From Thalassospira lucentensis (GTDB lineage Bacteria > Pseudomonadota > Alphaproteobacteria > Rhodospirillales > Thalassospiraceae): 64,000 nt of DNA. Below are positions 36,013-45,966 of this stretch, one piece after another; positions within the stretch are counted from its first letter, which is position 1, and each line of letters begins with the position of its first letter. The translations under genes were made by a program, and so were the position numbers. The notes below the pieces were generated by a model that saw only the letters and a list, made by a program, of their open reading frames with translations, ran no database searches and was not told the DNA's origin. The DNA lies in NCBI RefSeq assembly GCF_011806425.1, contig NZ_JAATOV010000006.1, positions 248,001 to 312,000 of the forward strand, in the 5' to 3' direction.

Positions 36013-36357
36013 ATGACGCAGGATACCAGCGGTCGCAGTAAAAGCCGCTTCATGATGAGCATGGAACATGTTCTTCGTGAAATTAATCACGAGATTATAA
36101 GCCCGGCCATTCCCGACATGTCGGTTGAAAATGCTGTGCCACTTATAATTAATGTCGCCCGGCTTCGTGCGGATTACCTGAAATACGCGTTTGAGCTGAG
36201 TGCAGATCGCAACGATCAGCACCCGACAAAGGAAGAATTGGCAAAGCTAAAGCACCTGCGTGAAACCTATCAGGAAATGCTGGCTGCTGCACGCGAGTTG
36301 GAGCATTGCATTGACCGCGGCTATATCGATCTTCCGACTTCGGCAGAAAAACCATAG
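36013..36357 (+). CDS. Conserved-looking helical protein of unknown function
   Basis: The 114-residue product is not recognised. It is predicted all-helical, with no signal peptide or membrane segment. The second half (LAKLKHLRETYQEMLAAARELEHCI) looks like an amphipathic coiled helix. An ATG follows AAGGAGTAAAGG (ribosome site), and codon use is like its neighbours, so the gene looks real. It precedes the PAS-GGDEF gene by 156 bp, with a hairpin in between, so cotranscription is not certain. Confidence 0.7.
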   Translation: MTQDTSGRSKSRFMMSMEHVLREINHEIISPAIPDMSVENAVPLIINVARLRADYLKYAFELSADRNDQHPTKEELAKLKHLRETYQEMLAAARELEHCIDRGYIDLPTSAEKP

Positions 36358-36430
36358 GCAATTTCGCTGCAATATAAGAAAAATAATGACTTATTCGTAA
36401 GTATATGTAATGACTTACGCATAAAAGAAA

Positions 36431-36445
36431 GGGCCGAAAAGGCCC
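36431..36445. terminator. GGGCC/GGCCC hairpin between 36357 and 36514
   Basis: GGGCC (36431-36435) pairs with GGCCC (36441-36445) around GAAAA. The T-rich side lies on the minus strand, where no gene reads into it, so it may be a weak terminator for the upstream gene or a structure in the GGDEF leader. Confidence 0.4.
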
Positions 36446-36513
36446 GCTGGTTCAGGGACATCACGAAAACCAATATAATATGGAGTGCGCCGGTCTTCGG
36501 CGTTGCAAGTGAT

Positions 36514-38175
36514 TTGTCAATCAGTTCTGAAATTGCAGCAACGGCAGCTTTGTCACGCGATAGTCTTGTTTTTCTGGACCAATCGAGCCTGAAGGTTGTG
36601 CACGCCAATGAGGCGGCACAAACCCAGCTTGAAGATGCCAAGTCGGTGATCCGTGCGGGAACCGAGGTAAAGCAGTTCCTGGCCTTTCTGGCCAAGAAGG
36701 GCGAATTTATTAATGGCGACGCTGTCGGCGCCGTAAGGGATGCCTTGGCAAGTATTTCGGCCGGAAAACAGGCCGAACTTCCTGCGTTTCGTTTGTCTGG
36801 TAAAAAGTTTGATTGGCACTGCGCACCCGGACCTGCAGATACGGTCGCACTTGTGCTGCGCGACCCCGGCAAAGAACAAGAACTTGCCAGCGCACTTGCT
36901 GCAAAAAAGGGCCTTCTTCAGCAGCTGATTGATGTCGTTCCATCCCCGATTTACGTCAAAAACCTTGATGGGGTTGTCACGCGTTGTAATCCTGCCTTTG
37001 CTGCGTTCCTTGGCAAAGAACTTGGCGATGTCACTGGTGCAAAATTCGATGACATCGCCCCCGAAAGCCTTGCCAAAACCGTTGGCTCGCACGAAGCACC
37101 GCTTTTAAAGAAAGACGGTCAAGTGCATGATGAAATCGCCTTTGAACTTGGTGATAAGTACCATGTGGCTGTTTTGACCGCATCAAGCCTTAAGGCGCCA
37201 AGTGGGGCCATTGCGGGTGTAATTGGATCGGTGGTGGATGTCTCATCACTCAAAAAGGCCGAGGCCGAAGTCGCCCAAGCAACCAAGCGCCTGACGACAG
37301 TGTTGGCAAGTGCGCCTGTCGGTGTGGCGATCTCAAGCCGTGAAAGCGGTGTCTTCCGCTTCTTTAACAAAGCATTTGATTCGCTTCTGAATATCGGCGA
37401 CGCCAAGGACCCGGCAGATTCGATTTTGCTTTCCGAACGCTATCGCAAGCAGTCGCTTCAAGACATGGATATGCTTGGCCAGTTGCAGAATGTTGAACTT
37501 CGACTGCGCCGCCCGGGCATGTCAGAAGCCCGCTGGTTAAAAACCTCGCTGGAGCCGGTGACATTTGAAGGCGAAAATGCTGTTCTGTGGTGGACAAGTG
37601 ACATCACCCGGCAAAAGCACGCCGCGCGCGAACTTCAAAATAAAGCCAATAACGATGAACTGACCGGTTTGGCCAACGGTGCGCGGTTCACGCAAAAGCT
37701 TGATCAGTGCGAAGTGGTCTTGCGCGGTACTGATACGCCCGCATCCCTGTTTGTCCTTGATCTGGACGGCTTTAAAAAGCTTAACGACACCAAGGGGCAC
37801 GCGGCCGGTGACTGGGTGCTAACCGAAACGGCAAAGCGCCTTAAACGGGCCGCACGCCGGGCTGATGAAATTGCGCGTGTCGCGGGCGATGAATTTACCC
37901 TGTTGTTTATCAATAAGGGCAAAGAAGCCGAAATGACCGAAATGGCAAACAATATTCTGGCTGAAATCAACAAGCCCTTCATCTGGAACGATGAAGATTG
38001 CAATATTTCCGCCACCATTGGTTTTTCGGTCTTTAACGGCGGTCTCAGCGACATGAACGAACAGCTGCGCCGTGCCGATAAAGCCATGCGCAAAGCCAAA
38101 AGCGATGGACCAGGGAACTGCTGCCTGTATCAGCGCGAGTTGGAGCCGGAAATCTATCAGGATGACGGCGAGTAA
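36514..38175 (+). CDS. PAS-containing diguanylate cyclase (GGDEF)
   Basis: The 553-residue protein has two or three PAS-like sensing segments (about 10-110, 130-250 and 255-370) and a C-terminal GGDEF domain. The active-site motif is AGDEF (457-461), and a product-inhibition RxxD site (R448-D451) precedes it by five residues, so it should make c-di-GMP and be feedback-inhibited. No membrane segment is seen. The start is a TTG. I found no in-frame ATG or GTG with a ribosome site nearby, so the true N terminus is uncertain. It opposes the EAL enzyme encoded 11 kb upstream in function. Confidence 0.9.
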   Translation: MSISSEIAATAALSRDSLVFLDQSSLKVVHANEAAQTQLEDAKSVIRAGTEVKQFLAFLAKKGEFINGDAVGAVRDALASISAGKQAELPAFRLSGKKFDWHCAPGPADTVALVLRDPGKEQELASALAAKKGLLQQLIDVVPSPIYVKNLDGVVTRCNPAFAAFLGKELGDVTGAKFDDIAPESLAKTVGSHEAPLLKKDGQVHDEIAFELGDKYHVAVLTASSLKAPSGAIAGVIGSVVDVSSLKKAEAEVAQATKRLTTVLASAPVGVAISSRESGVFRFFNKAFDSLLNIGDAKDPADSILLSERYRKQSLQDMDMLGQLQNVELRLRRPGMSEARWLKTSLEPVTFEGENAVLWWTSDITRQKHAARELQNKANNDELTGLANGARFTQKLDQCEVVLRGTDTPASLFVLDLDGFKKLNDTKGHAAGDWVLTETAKRLKRAARRADEIARVAGDEFTLLFINKGKEAEMTEMANNILAEINKPFIWNDEDCNISATIGFSVFNGGLSDMNEQLRRADKAMRKAKSDGPGNCCLYQRELEPEIYQDDGE

Positions 38176-38378
38176 GCCCTTCGCACCCTGCGATACATCC
38201 AATGTAATTTCGACCAAGCTGATTGATGCTGGGGCGGCGATCATGTGTGCATCATTGCCCCAAAATCGCGCCTCGCATTACGGGGGAAGCGCGATCAATT
38301 CATCGTTGGTCAATGCGTGGACTTTTGGAAATTCCAACCCTGTGCTAAACCCGCGCCAGAACATTACGAGGCAGGGCC

Positions 38379-38666
38379 ATGACAGAAGAACAATCAAACA
38401 GCCAACGATTTACACCGACCGCATGGACCCCCGCACGGGTGCAACTGTGGAATGCGCTTGAGGGCGATGACCGCAAAACGTTTGAAGAATGGGTCATGGC
38501 TGGCAACAAGGCCGAGATCCCGTCAAAATTCCAGTCGCGTTACGACGAAATCAAAGACATTGAGCAAAAAAGCAAAGTGCCCGCTTGGCTGATGAAGGCC
38601 ATGCTAGGGCAGGGCTGGTTGCGCAATAATATCGAAACGACTTGGGGCCGGTTCTACAACAAATAA
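38379..38666 (+). CDS. Small soluble protein of unknown function
   Basis: The 95-residue product is not recognised. It is tryptophan-rich (TAWTPARVQLW, EEWVMAG, VPAWLMKAML, TTWGRFY), with no signal peptide and a mixed charged surface. ATG follows GAGGCAGGG at ribosome-site distance. It stands alone, with a large stem-loop immediately after its stop codon and convergent glnA beyond it. Confidence 0.65.
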   Translation: MTEEQSNSQRFTPTAWTPARVQLWNALEGDDRKTFEEWVMAGNKAEIPSKFQSRYDEIKDIEQKSKVPAWLMKAMLGQGWLRNNIETTWGRFYNK

Positions 38667-38670
38667 AAAA

Positions 38671-38745
38671 AGACCCCTTCCGCGTTCGATACCGTCTTGG
38701 AACTTAAGTCAGCTCCTTGACGGTATCTGGGCGAAAGGGGGCTTA
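38671..38745. terminator. Long imperfect stem-loop between convergent genes
   Basis: Outer arms CCCCTTCCGC and GCGAAAGGGG pair with one mismatch. Inner arms GATACCGTC and GACGGTATC pair perfectly around a 22-nt loop, and a short internal loop separates the two blocks. The element is flanked by A-rich DNA on the left and TTAAAA on the right. It most likely terminates both the small gene and glnA, but is larger than a normal terminator and could be an sRNA or a repeat unit. Confidence 0.65.
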
Positions 38746-38792
38746 AAATCTAACGCTTATCTCAGGTATTCCCTAAGAAGCAACGCTTTGCG

Positions 38793-40202
38793 TTACGCGC
38801 TGTAGTACATGTCGAATTCGACCGGGTGCGGTGACTGTTCGAAGCGAATGACTTCTTCCATTTTCAGATCAATGTAAGCATTGATCAGATCGTCGGTCAT
38901 CACGTCGCCTTTTTTCAGGAACTCGCGGTCTGCATCGAGGCTGGTAAGCGCTTCACGCAGCGAACCACAAACGGTCGGAACGTCTTTGAGCTCTTCCGGC
39001 GGAAGGTCATAGAGGTTTTTGTCCATGGCATCGCCCGGGTGGATCTTGTTCTCGATACCGTCAAGGCCAGCCATCAGCATTGCGGTGAATGCGAGATACG
39101 GGTTGGCCATGGCATCCGGGAAGCGGATCTCGACACGTTTGCCTTTTGGCGAAGCGGTGTACGGGATACGGCAAGATGCGGAACGGTTACGTGCCGAGTA
39201 TGCCAGAAGAACTGGTGCTTCAAAGCCCGGGACCAGACGCTTGTAAGAGTTGGTCGTCGGGTTGGTGAAGGCGTTCAGTGCTTTGGCGTGCTTAATGATA
39301 CCGCCGATGTAGTAAAGGGCAGTGTCAGAAAGATCGGCATAGCCATTACCAGCAAACAGCGGTTTGCCTTCGTTCCAGATCGACTGGTGCACGTGCATAC
39401 CAGAACCGTTGTCACCAAATACCGGTTTCGGCATGAAGGTGGCGGTTTTGCCATACTGGTGTGCAACCATCTGGATGCAATATTTGTAGATCTGGATCGC
39501 GTCGGCATGGTCGATCAGGGTGCCAAATGCGATACCCAGTTCGTGCTGCGACGGTGCAACTTCGTGGTGGTGCTTTTCGCAACGCACGCCCATTTCGTTG
39601 ATGTAGTTGACCATTTCGGCACGAATGTCGTTTGCCGAGTCAACTGGCGGTACTGGGAAGTAACCACCCTTCGGTCCCGGACGGTGGCCGCGGTTGCCGC
39701 CTTCGAATTCGGTGCCGGTGTTGTACGGACCTTCTTCGGAATCAAGCGCGTAGGCCATGCTTTCCTGGCTGGTGCTCCAACGAACATCATCAAACAGGAA
39801 GAATTCTGGCTCTGCACCAAAGAATGCGGTGTCACCGATGCCTGCAGACTGCATGTAAGCAAGTGCGCGTTTCGCGGTCGAACGCGGGCAACGCTCGTAA
39901 CCCTGGCCGGTGGCCGGTTCGATAACGTCGCAGAACAGGATCAAGCAAGGCTGTGCGGTGAACGGATCAACAACAGCCGATGCCGGGTCCGGCATCAGGA
40001 TCATGTCGGATTCGTTGATGTCTTTCCAACCGGCGATCGACGAACCGTCGAACATGATGCCGTCAACAAAGACGTCTTCGTCGATCGTGCAGATATCCTG
40101 CGCAGTATGCTGCCATTTACCTTTGGAATCGGTAAAGCGCAGATCGACAAACTGGATGCCTTTTTCTTTGATCAGATTAAGTACAGAAGCAGCGTCAGAC
40201 AT
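38793..40202 (-). CDS. glnA: Glutamine synthetase type I
   Basis: A 469-residue glutamine synthetase that condenses glutamate and ammonia with ATP. Signatures include [18 protein letters not shown], the ATP-binding [18 protein letters not shown] and [17 protein letters not shown]. Tyr398 in NLYDLPPEE is the site adenylylated by GlnE (Tyr397 in E. coli), so covalent control is retained. It lies 63 bp downstream of glnB on the same strand, and both are presumably driven by the sigma-54-type promoter before glnB. It ends at a large stem-loop shared with a convergent gene. Confidence 0.98.
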   Translation of the reverse strand: MSDAASVLNLIKEKGIQFVDLRFTDSKGKWQHTAQDICTIDEDVFVDGIMFDGSSIAGWKDINESDMILMPDPASAVVDPFTAQPCLILFCDVIEPATGQGYERCPRSTAKRALAYMQSAGIGDTAFFGAEPEFFLFDDVRWSTSQESMAYALDSEEGPYNTGTEFEGGNRGHRPGPKGGYFPVPPVDSANDIRAEMVNYINEMGVRCEKHHHEVAPSQHELGIAFGTLIDHADAIQIYKYCIQMVAHQYGKTATFMPKPVFGDNGSGMHVHQSIWNEGKPLFAGNGYADLSDTALYYIGGIIKHAKALNAFTNPTTNSYKRLVPGFEAPVLLAYSARNRSASCRIPYTASPKGKRVEIRFPDAMANPYLAFTAMLMAGLDGIENKIHPGDAMDKNLYDLPPEELKDVPTVCGSLREALTSLDADREFLKKGDVMTDDLINAYIDLKMEEVIRFEQSPHPVEFDMYYSA

Positions 40203-40265
40203 GATGCAACCCTTTAAAACTCAAAATTAGTTACCGTCTGGTGTTCAATAAAAGACAATGACCGA

Positions 40266-41168
<903 letters not shown>

Positions 41169-42341
41169 ATGACCGAATTTGTCGGTAATCCTCTTTTTGC
41201 TTCGGGCGGCATCACGATTTTTGAAGTGATGAACGAACTGGCCCAAAAACATCAGGCCATCAATCTGGGGCAGGGCGCACCGGATACCGATGGTCCGGCC
41301 GATATCCGCGAAGTCGCGGCCAAGGCAACCATGGAGCTGTCCAACCAGTATCCGCCACTTGCCGGCGTGCCAGAATTGCTTACTGCCGTGGCCGACCATA
41401 ATAAGCGTTTCTATGGTATCGATGTTGATCCCAAAACCGAAGTCCTTGTTGCCGTTGGCGCGACCGAGGGATTGGCGGATGTGATTTTGGGCCTTGTTGC
41501 GCCGGGCGACGAAGTCATCCTGATTGAGCCGCTTTATGACAGCTACCTTCCAATTGTGAAGCTGGCCGGTGGGATTCCCAAGCTGGTGCGCGTAACCCCG
41601 CCGCACTGGGATTTGCCGCGCGAAGAATTGGCTGCGGCGTTTTCTGAAAAGACCAAGCTGATCTTGGTGAATTCGCCGCAGAACCCATGTTCAAAAGTTT
41701 ACGGCGACGAAGAACTGCAATTCATCGCGGATCTTTGCATCAAGCATGATGTGATTGCCCTGTGTGATGAGGTCTATGAGCACCTTGTCTTTGACGGGCG
41801 CAAGCATAAGCCTCTGATGACCTTCCCGGGCATGCATGAGCGTACCGTGCGCATTGGATCAGCGGGTAAAACCTTTTCGCTGACGGGCTGGAAAATCGGC
41901 TATGTCACCGCCTGTGCGCGCTTGATGGAGCCGATTAAAAAAGCCCATCAGTTCCTTGTCTTTACCGTGCCGCCGGCATTGCAGCACGGGGTGGCCTTTG
42001 GCCTGAACAAGGAAGATGCCTATTTCGAAAACTTCACCGCCGAAATGCAGGCCAAACGCGATTATCTGATGAAGGGTCTTAAGGAGGTCGGGTTTGATGT
42101 TCTCGATTCCCAAGGCACTTATTTCATCAGCTGCGATTTCCGCCCGCTTGGCTATGATTGTGACGATGTCGAGTTTTGCCAGATCATGATCAAAGAAGCC
42201 GGTGTGGTTGCGATCCCAGTTTCCGCCTTCTATCAGGGCGAAGACGGCGGTGTGCGCCATTTCGTTCGCTTCTGCTTCTGTAAGGAAGAGGCCAAAATGG
42301 CCGAAGCCATTGAACGCATGAAAAAGGCGTTTGCGAAATAA
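41169..42341 (+). CDS. Class I/II aminotransferase, methionine/kynurenine type
   Basis: A 390-residue fold-type I PLP enzyme. K234 in SAGKTFSLTGWKIG forms the Schiff base. VNSPQNPCSKVY and ALCDEVYEHLVFD are the class I motifs, and the early NLGQGAPD segment points to the subgroup of YbdL-like methionine aminotransferases and kynurenine-oxoglutarate aminotransferases. RFCFC near the end holds the substrate-carboxylate arginine. Monocistronic, ending in a strong terminator. Exact donor amino acid unknown. Confidence 0.9.
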   Translation: MTEFVGNPLFASGGITIFEVMNELAQKHQAINLGQGAPDTDGPADIREVAAKATMELSNQYPPLAGVPELLTAVADHNKRFYGIDVDPKTEVLVAVGATEGLADVILGLVAPGDEVILIEPLYDSYLPIVKLAGGIPKLVRVTPPHWDLPREELAAAFSEKTKLILVNSPQNPCSKVYGDEELQFIADLCIKHDVIALCDEVYEHLVFDGRKHKPLMTFPGMHERTVRIGSAGKTFSLTGWKIGYVTACARLMEPIKKAHQFLVFTVPPALQHGVAFGLNKEDAYFENFTAEMQAKRDYLMKGLKEVGFDVLDSQGTYFISCDFRPLGYDCDDVEFCQIMIKEAGVVAIPVSAFYQGEDGGVRHFVRFCFCKEEAKMAEAIERMKKAFAK

Positions 42342-42372
42342 CGATATCGTTACGCAAGACGTCTTAAATGAC

Positions 42373-42406
42373 AAAAGCCGCAAAGCATGAGCTTTGCGGC
42401 TTTTTT
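42373..42406 (+). terminator. Rho-independent terminator after the aminotransferase
   Basis: A perfect 14-bp stem, AAAAGCCGCAAAGC (42373-42386) with GCTTTGCGGCTTTT (42391-42404), has an ATGA loop and further T residues. Placed 31 bp after the stop codon, it also ends the convergent Gfo/Idh gene. Confidence 0.93.
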
Positions 42407-42434
42407 GTTTTCGGCGCTATGGAAATTTAGCCGA

Positions 42435-43436
42435 TCAATGATTGACCATTTCCCAGCTGCCGGTTTTCGAGGACCGGGCAAGCGCATCCAAAATCTGCAT
42501 ATTGGAAATCGCGTCTTCAATCGGATAATCAACCGGGCTTTCGCCCTTAAAGATCGCGGTCGCAGACTCCCCTTGCAGGGTATAGTGATTGCAGACCGGG
42601 AATTTGATTTCGCGCGCATCGTCAAAGCCGGGCTGCTTTTGTCCTGCGACGCGAATAATGGCCGGGTTTTCGGGAATGGGGTTAAACGGCATCAGGATTT
42701 CAATGCGTCCTTCTGTACCCAAAATATGCACCCGCTGCACTGCTGCTGACTGTGTGCCGCAGACAAAGCTTGCCTGAAGGCCTGATCCAAAATCAAGCAT
42801 GCCCGATACAAGACGATCTGTGCCAAATTTTGGGTCTTTATCCATCAGCGATACGACGCGCACCGGCTCCTTGCCGGTAACATAACGCGGGCCGACAACG
42901 CAGTAACAGCCAATATCAAGCAACCCGCCGCCGCCGATATCCTTCTTGTTGCGGACATCGTTTGGATCGGTGTTGAAATAGGTAAAGATGCTTTGCACCG
43001 TGGTCAAATCACCGATCTGACCGCTTTCAATGATTTTGCGTGCCTCATTCCATTGCGGATGGTGGCGGATCATGAAGGCTTCAAGCACTTGCTTGCCGCT
43101 TTTATCCCGCGCTTCAATCAGGCGTTTGGCATCATTGGTGTCCAGTCCAATTGGCTTTTCGCACAAGACATGCTTGCCAGCTTCAAGCGCCTTGATGGTC
43201 CATTCGACATGCAAATGGTTGGGCAGCGGATTATAGACCGCCTCGATCGAAGGGTCGGCCAGAAGGTCCTCATACGCACCATATGCGCGCGGAATACGAA
43301 GATTCTCGGCGACCTCGCGGGTTTTACCAAGATCGCGGCCCGCAATCGCCAAAACTTCAAGCTGATCGCTTTCCTGCATGGCCGGAATAACCTTTTCCGT
43401 GCCGATCTTGGCGGTGCTGATAATGCCCCACTTCAT
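42435..43436 (-). CDS. Gfo/Idh/MocA-family oxidoreductase
   Basis: The 333-residue protein has an N-terminal Rossmann domain starting MKWGIISTAKIGTEKVIPAM. The conserved GKHVLCEKPIGLD holds the EKP motif whose lysine contacts the nicotinamide and substrate. The C-terminal domain contains GGGGLLDIGCYCV, typical of sugar or polyol dehydrogenases and dimeric dihydrodiol dehydrogenase-like members. Substrate unknown. It is a single-gene unit, and the 360 bp upstream up to the tRNA-His promoter contain no gene. Weak hairpins there include CCCCG/CGGGG at 43688-43704. Confidence 0.9.
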   Translation of the reverse strand: MKWGIISTAKIGTEKVIPAMQESDQLEVLAIAGRDLGKTREVAENLRIPRAYGAYEDLLADPSIEAVYNPLPNHLHVEWTIKALEAGKHVLCEKPIGLDTNDAKRLIEARDKSGKQVLEAFMIRHHPQWNEARKIIESGQIGDLTTVQSIFTYFNTDPNDVRNKKDIGGGGLLDIGCYCVVGPRYVTGKEPVRVVSLMDKDPKFGTDRLVSGMLDFGSGLQASFVCGTQSAAVQRVHILGTEGRIEILMPFNPIPENPAIIRVAGQKQPGFDDAREIKFPVCNHYTLQGESATAIFKGESPVDYPIEDAISNMQILDALARSSKTGSWEMVNH

Positions 43437-43752
43437 TCCGATACTCCGTCTGTTTTTTCTCGTTCGTGGCCCGCACGGTTACGCACAGGCAATCCAGACA
43501 ATATAGCACAATGTCGGGCCTTAAAATGTCGGCTCGTGGTCCGGCCCGAACCATAAGTGCTTCATCTGGATATGATATTGAGGTGCATTAATTAAGGCAT
43601 ATGACGCGACATGCAAGATGTTCAGACGGGTAGGTTGGGGGATTTGTGAGGCAAATCAATCCTGATTTACCTGAGCAAAGACTGCGACCCCGCAAAAATC
43701 GGGGCTTTGCGCTTTATCTAAGAAATTGCAGCAAAAAAGTGAAAATATGCGC

Positions 43753-43781
43753 TTGACGTAACAGGCCTCGGGCCATATAAA
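43753..43781 (+). promoter_or_regulatory. Promoter of tRNA-His
   Basis: TTGACG (43753-43758) and TATAAA (43776-43781) are exactly 17 bp apart, 15 bp before the tRNA. This is the best sigma-70 match in the window. Confidence 0.8.
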
Positions 43782-43796
43782 CCGCGCCACACGATG

Positions 43797-43873
43797 GCGG
43801 GTGTAGCTCAGGTGGTTAGAGCACCAGTTTGTGGCACTGGGGGCCGTGGGTTCAAGTCCCATCACTCGCCCCA
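43797..43873 (+). tRNA. tRNA-His (GTG)
   Basis: A complete cloverleaf. The acceptor stem is GCGGGTG with CACTCGC, and anticodon stem CCAGT/ACTGG encloses TTGTGGC (anticodon GTG). CCA is encoded. A G at 43796 and C at position 73 provide the G-1:C73 identity pair specific to histidine tRNA. Its 3' end and terminator recur in degraded form at 45199-45250. Confidence 0.96.
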
Positions 43874-43878
43874 TTGTG

Positions 43879-43909
43879 AAAAGGTCAGGCAGAAATGCCT
43901 GGCCTTTTT
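43879..43909 (+). terminator. Terminator of tRNA-His
   Basis: AAAAGGTCAGGCA pairs with TGCCTGGCCTTTT around GAAA with one G-U pair, followed by TC. It begins 6 nt after the CCA end. Confidence 0.88.
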
Positions 43910-44114
43910 CGTTTCTGGTCTCAAAACACTGCGACAAGATCTTGTTCGGCTTGTTCGGTTTTGGGTGATGTCACATTGTTGACTAAATAATTCCAAATAA
44001 TAGATTTTTCTTCCGGGCCGATTGACTGGAAAGTGGTGCGGTGTCGCCCGTGGTCATATGGACTGCGCATAGTATGGATACGCACATCATCCCTACCTCC
44101 AAGGAGAGATGGAT

Positions 44115-45125
44115 ATGCCCAGCGAAAGACCAAACCCGATACTAACCCGTCGTGCCTTTTCGGCGACCCTCCTGGGGGCGATGGTTGTTCCCTTTGCCGC
44201 CAAAGCCTTCGCACAGGCGCCGTCCGACATTCGTTCGCGAATTGCTAACATGTCCCAGCTTCATGCAATTCTGGTACAGCGCGGTGATGAGGTCATCGTC
44301 GCCGAAGCACCCCGAGGGCGCGGCTTGGATCGGGGTGCGAATATCAAGTCCTGCTCAAAAAGCATCGTCGGTCTGCTGACGGGCAGCGCGATCGCGGCGG
44401 GGGCGATCCCGTCTGTCGATGCCACCATCGGCGAAATCGCGCCGTCTCTCATTCCGTCGGACGCAACACCCGGTGTGGAAAACCTGACGATTGAAGATTT
44501 GTTGACGCTCAGGGCCGGGCTAGAGAGTACATCAGGGCGAAACTACGGCGCTTGGGTCGCGTCCGACAACTGGGTGGCCTCTGCGCTGCGCCGCCCCATG
44601 GTCGCAACCCCAGGCGGGCGTATGATCTATTCCACCGGTACCACGCATATCCTTGGCGCTGTGCTTACGGTTGCGACAGGAAAAAGTCTGCTCGCGCAGG
44701 CGCGCGATGTCCTTGGTCAGCCGCTCGGTATTGAAATTCCAGCTTGGACACAAGATCCACAGGGCTACTATTTTGGCGGTAACCAGATGGCGCTGACACC
44801 GCGCGGAATGTTGCGCATCGCGACCATTATGCGGGATCAAGGCCGCTTCAATGGCGACCAGATAATTCCGGCCGACTGGATCGACCAATCAACCCAAGCC
44901 CATACCCGATCACCTTATTCGGGGCTTGATTATGGCTATGGCTGGTTCCTGACGCGAAGCGGCTTCATTATCGCACGCGGCTATGGCGGCCAGGTCATCG
45001 CAGCAAACCCAGAACAGGATCTGGCGGTGGCCATTACCTCTGATCCGACATCGCCGGCACGATCCGGCGGATATTTTGGGGATCTGATGGATCTGCTTGA
45101 GGGGCCAGTGCTTTCACTGGCCTGA
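44115..45125 (+). CDS. Exported serine hydrolase, beta-lactamase/class C-like fold
   Basis: ATG 44115 lies 7 bp after AAGGAGA, and an ATG at 44109 is too close to that site. The 336-residue protein has a twin-arginine-type signal (TRRAFSATLLGAMVVPFAAK). The active-site SxxK is SCSK in NIKSCSKSIVG, and YSTG is the second motif (Y-x-T/N). GYGGQ replaces the KTG-like third motif. It belongs to the beta-lactamase-related (DUF/PF00144) hydrolases such as esterases and D-aminopeptidases. Resistance activity should not be assumed. It is the only gene between tRNA-His and the decayed copy of its 3' end, which suggests arrival on a mobile islet. Confidence 0.85.
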   Translation: MPSERPNPILTRRAFSATLLGAMVVPFAAKAFAQAPSDIRSRIANMSQLHAILVQRGDEVIVAEAPRGRGLDRGANIKSCSKSIVGLLTGSAIAAGAIPSVDATIGEIAPSLIPSDATPGVENLTIEDLLTLRAGLESTSGRNYGAWVASDNWVASALRRPMVATPGGRMIYSTGTTHILGAVLTVATGKSLLAQARDVLGQPLGIEIPAWTQDPQGYYFGGNQMALTPRGMLRIATIMRDQGRFNGDQIIPADWIDQSTQAHTRSPYSGLDYGYGWFLTRSGFIIARGYGGQVIAANPEQDLAVAITSDPTSPARSGGYFGDLMDLLEGPVLSLA

Positions 45126-45198
45126 AAGAAGCGCCAGTGCGCATGTGAAACGGGTGATGGGCAGTATGAAGTAGGAGATTGTACCTGTCACCTTTTGT

Positions 45199-45250
45199 CA
45201 TCGCTTGCTCCATTTGCGAAAAGGTCAAACAGAAATGCCCGACTTTTTCG
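45199..45250 (+). repeat. Degraded direct copy of the tRNA-His 3' end plus terminator
   Basis: Aligned to 43860-43911, the 52-bp segment agrees at about 43 of 53 columns. The eight substitutions I count are all transitions, and there are two single-base gaps. It covers the last acceptor-stem bases, the CCA and the entire terminator hairpin. This is the pattern of an attachment-site duplication left by tRNA-directed integration, with the tRNA proximal copy intact. Confidence 0.7.
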
Positions 45251-45327
45251 CGTTTAATCTCCTTGTATTTGAATGAGCACTATTGAATGTTCTTTGATGG
45301 AGTCCTCATCAATGGAGTGTTCGCGGA

Positions 45328-45966
45328 ATGGATTTCATCGAGTTGTTTAATTCATTTGATCTCAGTAGTTCAAATGGATCGTTCTTTTTTAGTGCATTGG
45401 TTGCAGTGAGCTACGGGTTGGCTGTCAGTGCTTTCGCGAAACGCTTAAAAGGTTTGAAGGCTAAGCGCGAGAATGCGTTCATGGAAGCGTTGAGGAACTC
45501 TTTGGAGTTTGATGAACTTCCCAGCTTTTCGAATGTAGAGAATATGTATTTGGCAGCTACTGGTGCGGCAAGTGGAGAGTTAGTTAATAAGTCGCGTCTA
45601 GCAACTCATCTGCGTAAGATGATTCTGGAGCTTTATGCGAAGAAGCGATGGACTGATGGGGAAGTTAGTCGAGGCAGTTTCGCGCGCAAAATTGAATTAT
45701 TAAGTGGGTTTATTGCGATTGCTGAAACGGCAGCTCCCTACGGAGATTTGCCCGATTTGGAGCGAAGTCTAGTACAGGATGCTGAGGCGTTTCTTGTAGG
45801 CGCTGACTACGATGGAGTTCGCAAGAAGCTTGGGGAGTTATCTCAAGCTATATTGGTGCGCGAGGATGGTTTTCAGAAGCTTCAAAAATTAAATCGTTGG
45901 ACGACAGGCTTATCTATTCTCGGGTTTGTATCTACCGTTGTGTTTGGTCTACTATCCGTGATTTGA
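45328..45966 (+). CDS. Orphan protein with terminal membrane helices
   Basis: The 212-residue product is not recognised. A hydrophobic helix near residues 17-37 (FFFSALVAVSYGLAVSAF) and one at the C terminus (LSILGFVSTVVFGLLSVI) suggest a protein anchored at both ends with a helical, charged middle. Base composition is more AT-rich than its neighbours. The TTCGCGGA before the ATG is a poor ribosome site. It lies just past the decayed tRNA-His repeat and may be a further part of the acquired DNA. A short inverted repeat, AGACAGG/CCTGTCT (45966-46006), follows its stop. Confidence 0.65.
   Translation: MDFIELFNSFDLSSSNGSFFFSALVAVSYGLAVSAFAKRLKGLKAKRENAFMEALRNSLEFDELPSFSNVENMYLAATGAASGELVNKSRLATHLRKMILELYAKKRWTDGEVSRGSFARKIELLSGFIAIAETAAPYGDLPDLERSLVQDAEAFLVGADYDGVRKKLGELSQAILVREDGFQKLQKLNRWTTGLSILGFVSTVVFGLLSVI

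Noticed and set aside
39039-40217. Long open frame antisense to glnA
   Set aside because: Codon-bias shadow of a highly biased gene, with no ribosome site or family similarity.
44115-45125. Calling the hydrolase an antibiotic-resistance beta-lactamase
   Set aside because: It has SxxK and Y-x-T but a GYGGQ third motif. The family is mostly esterases and peptidases, so resistance is not supported.
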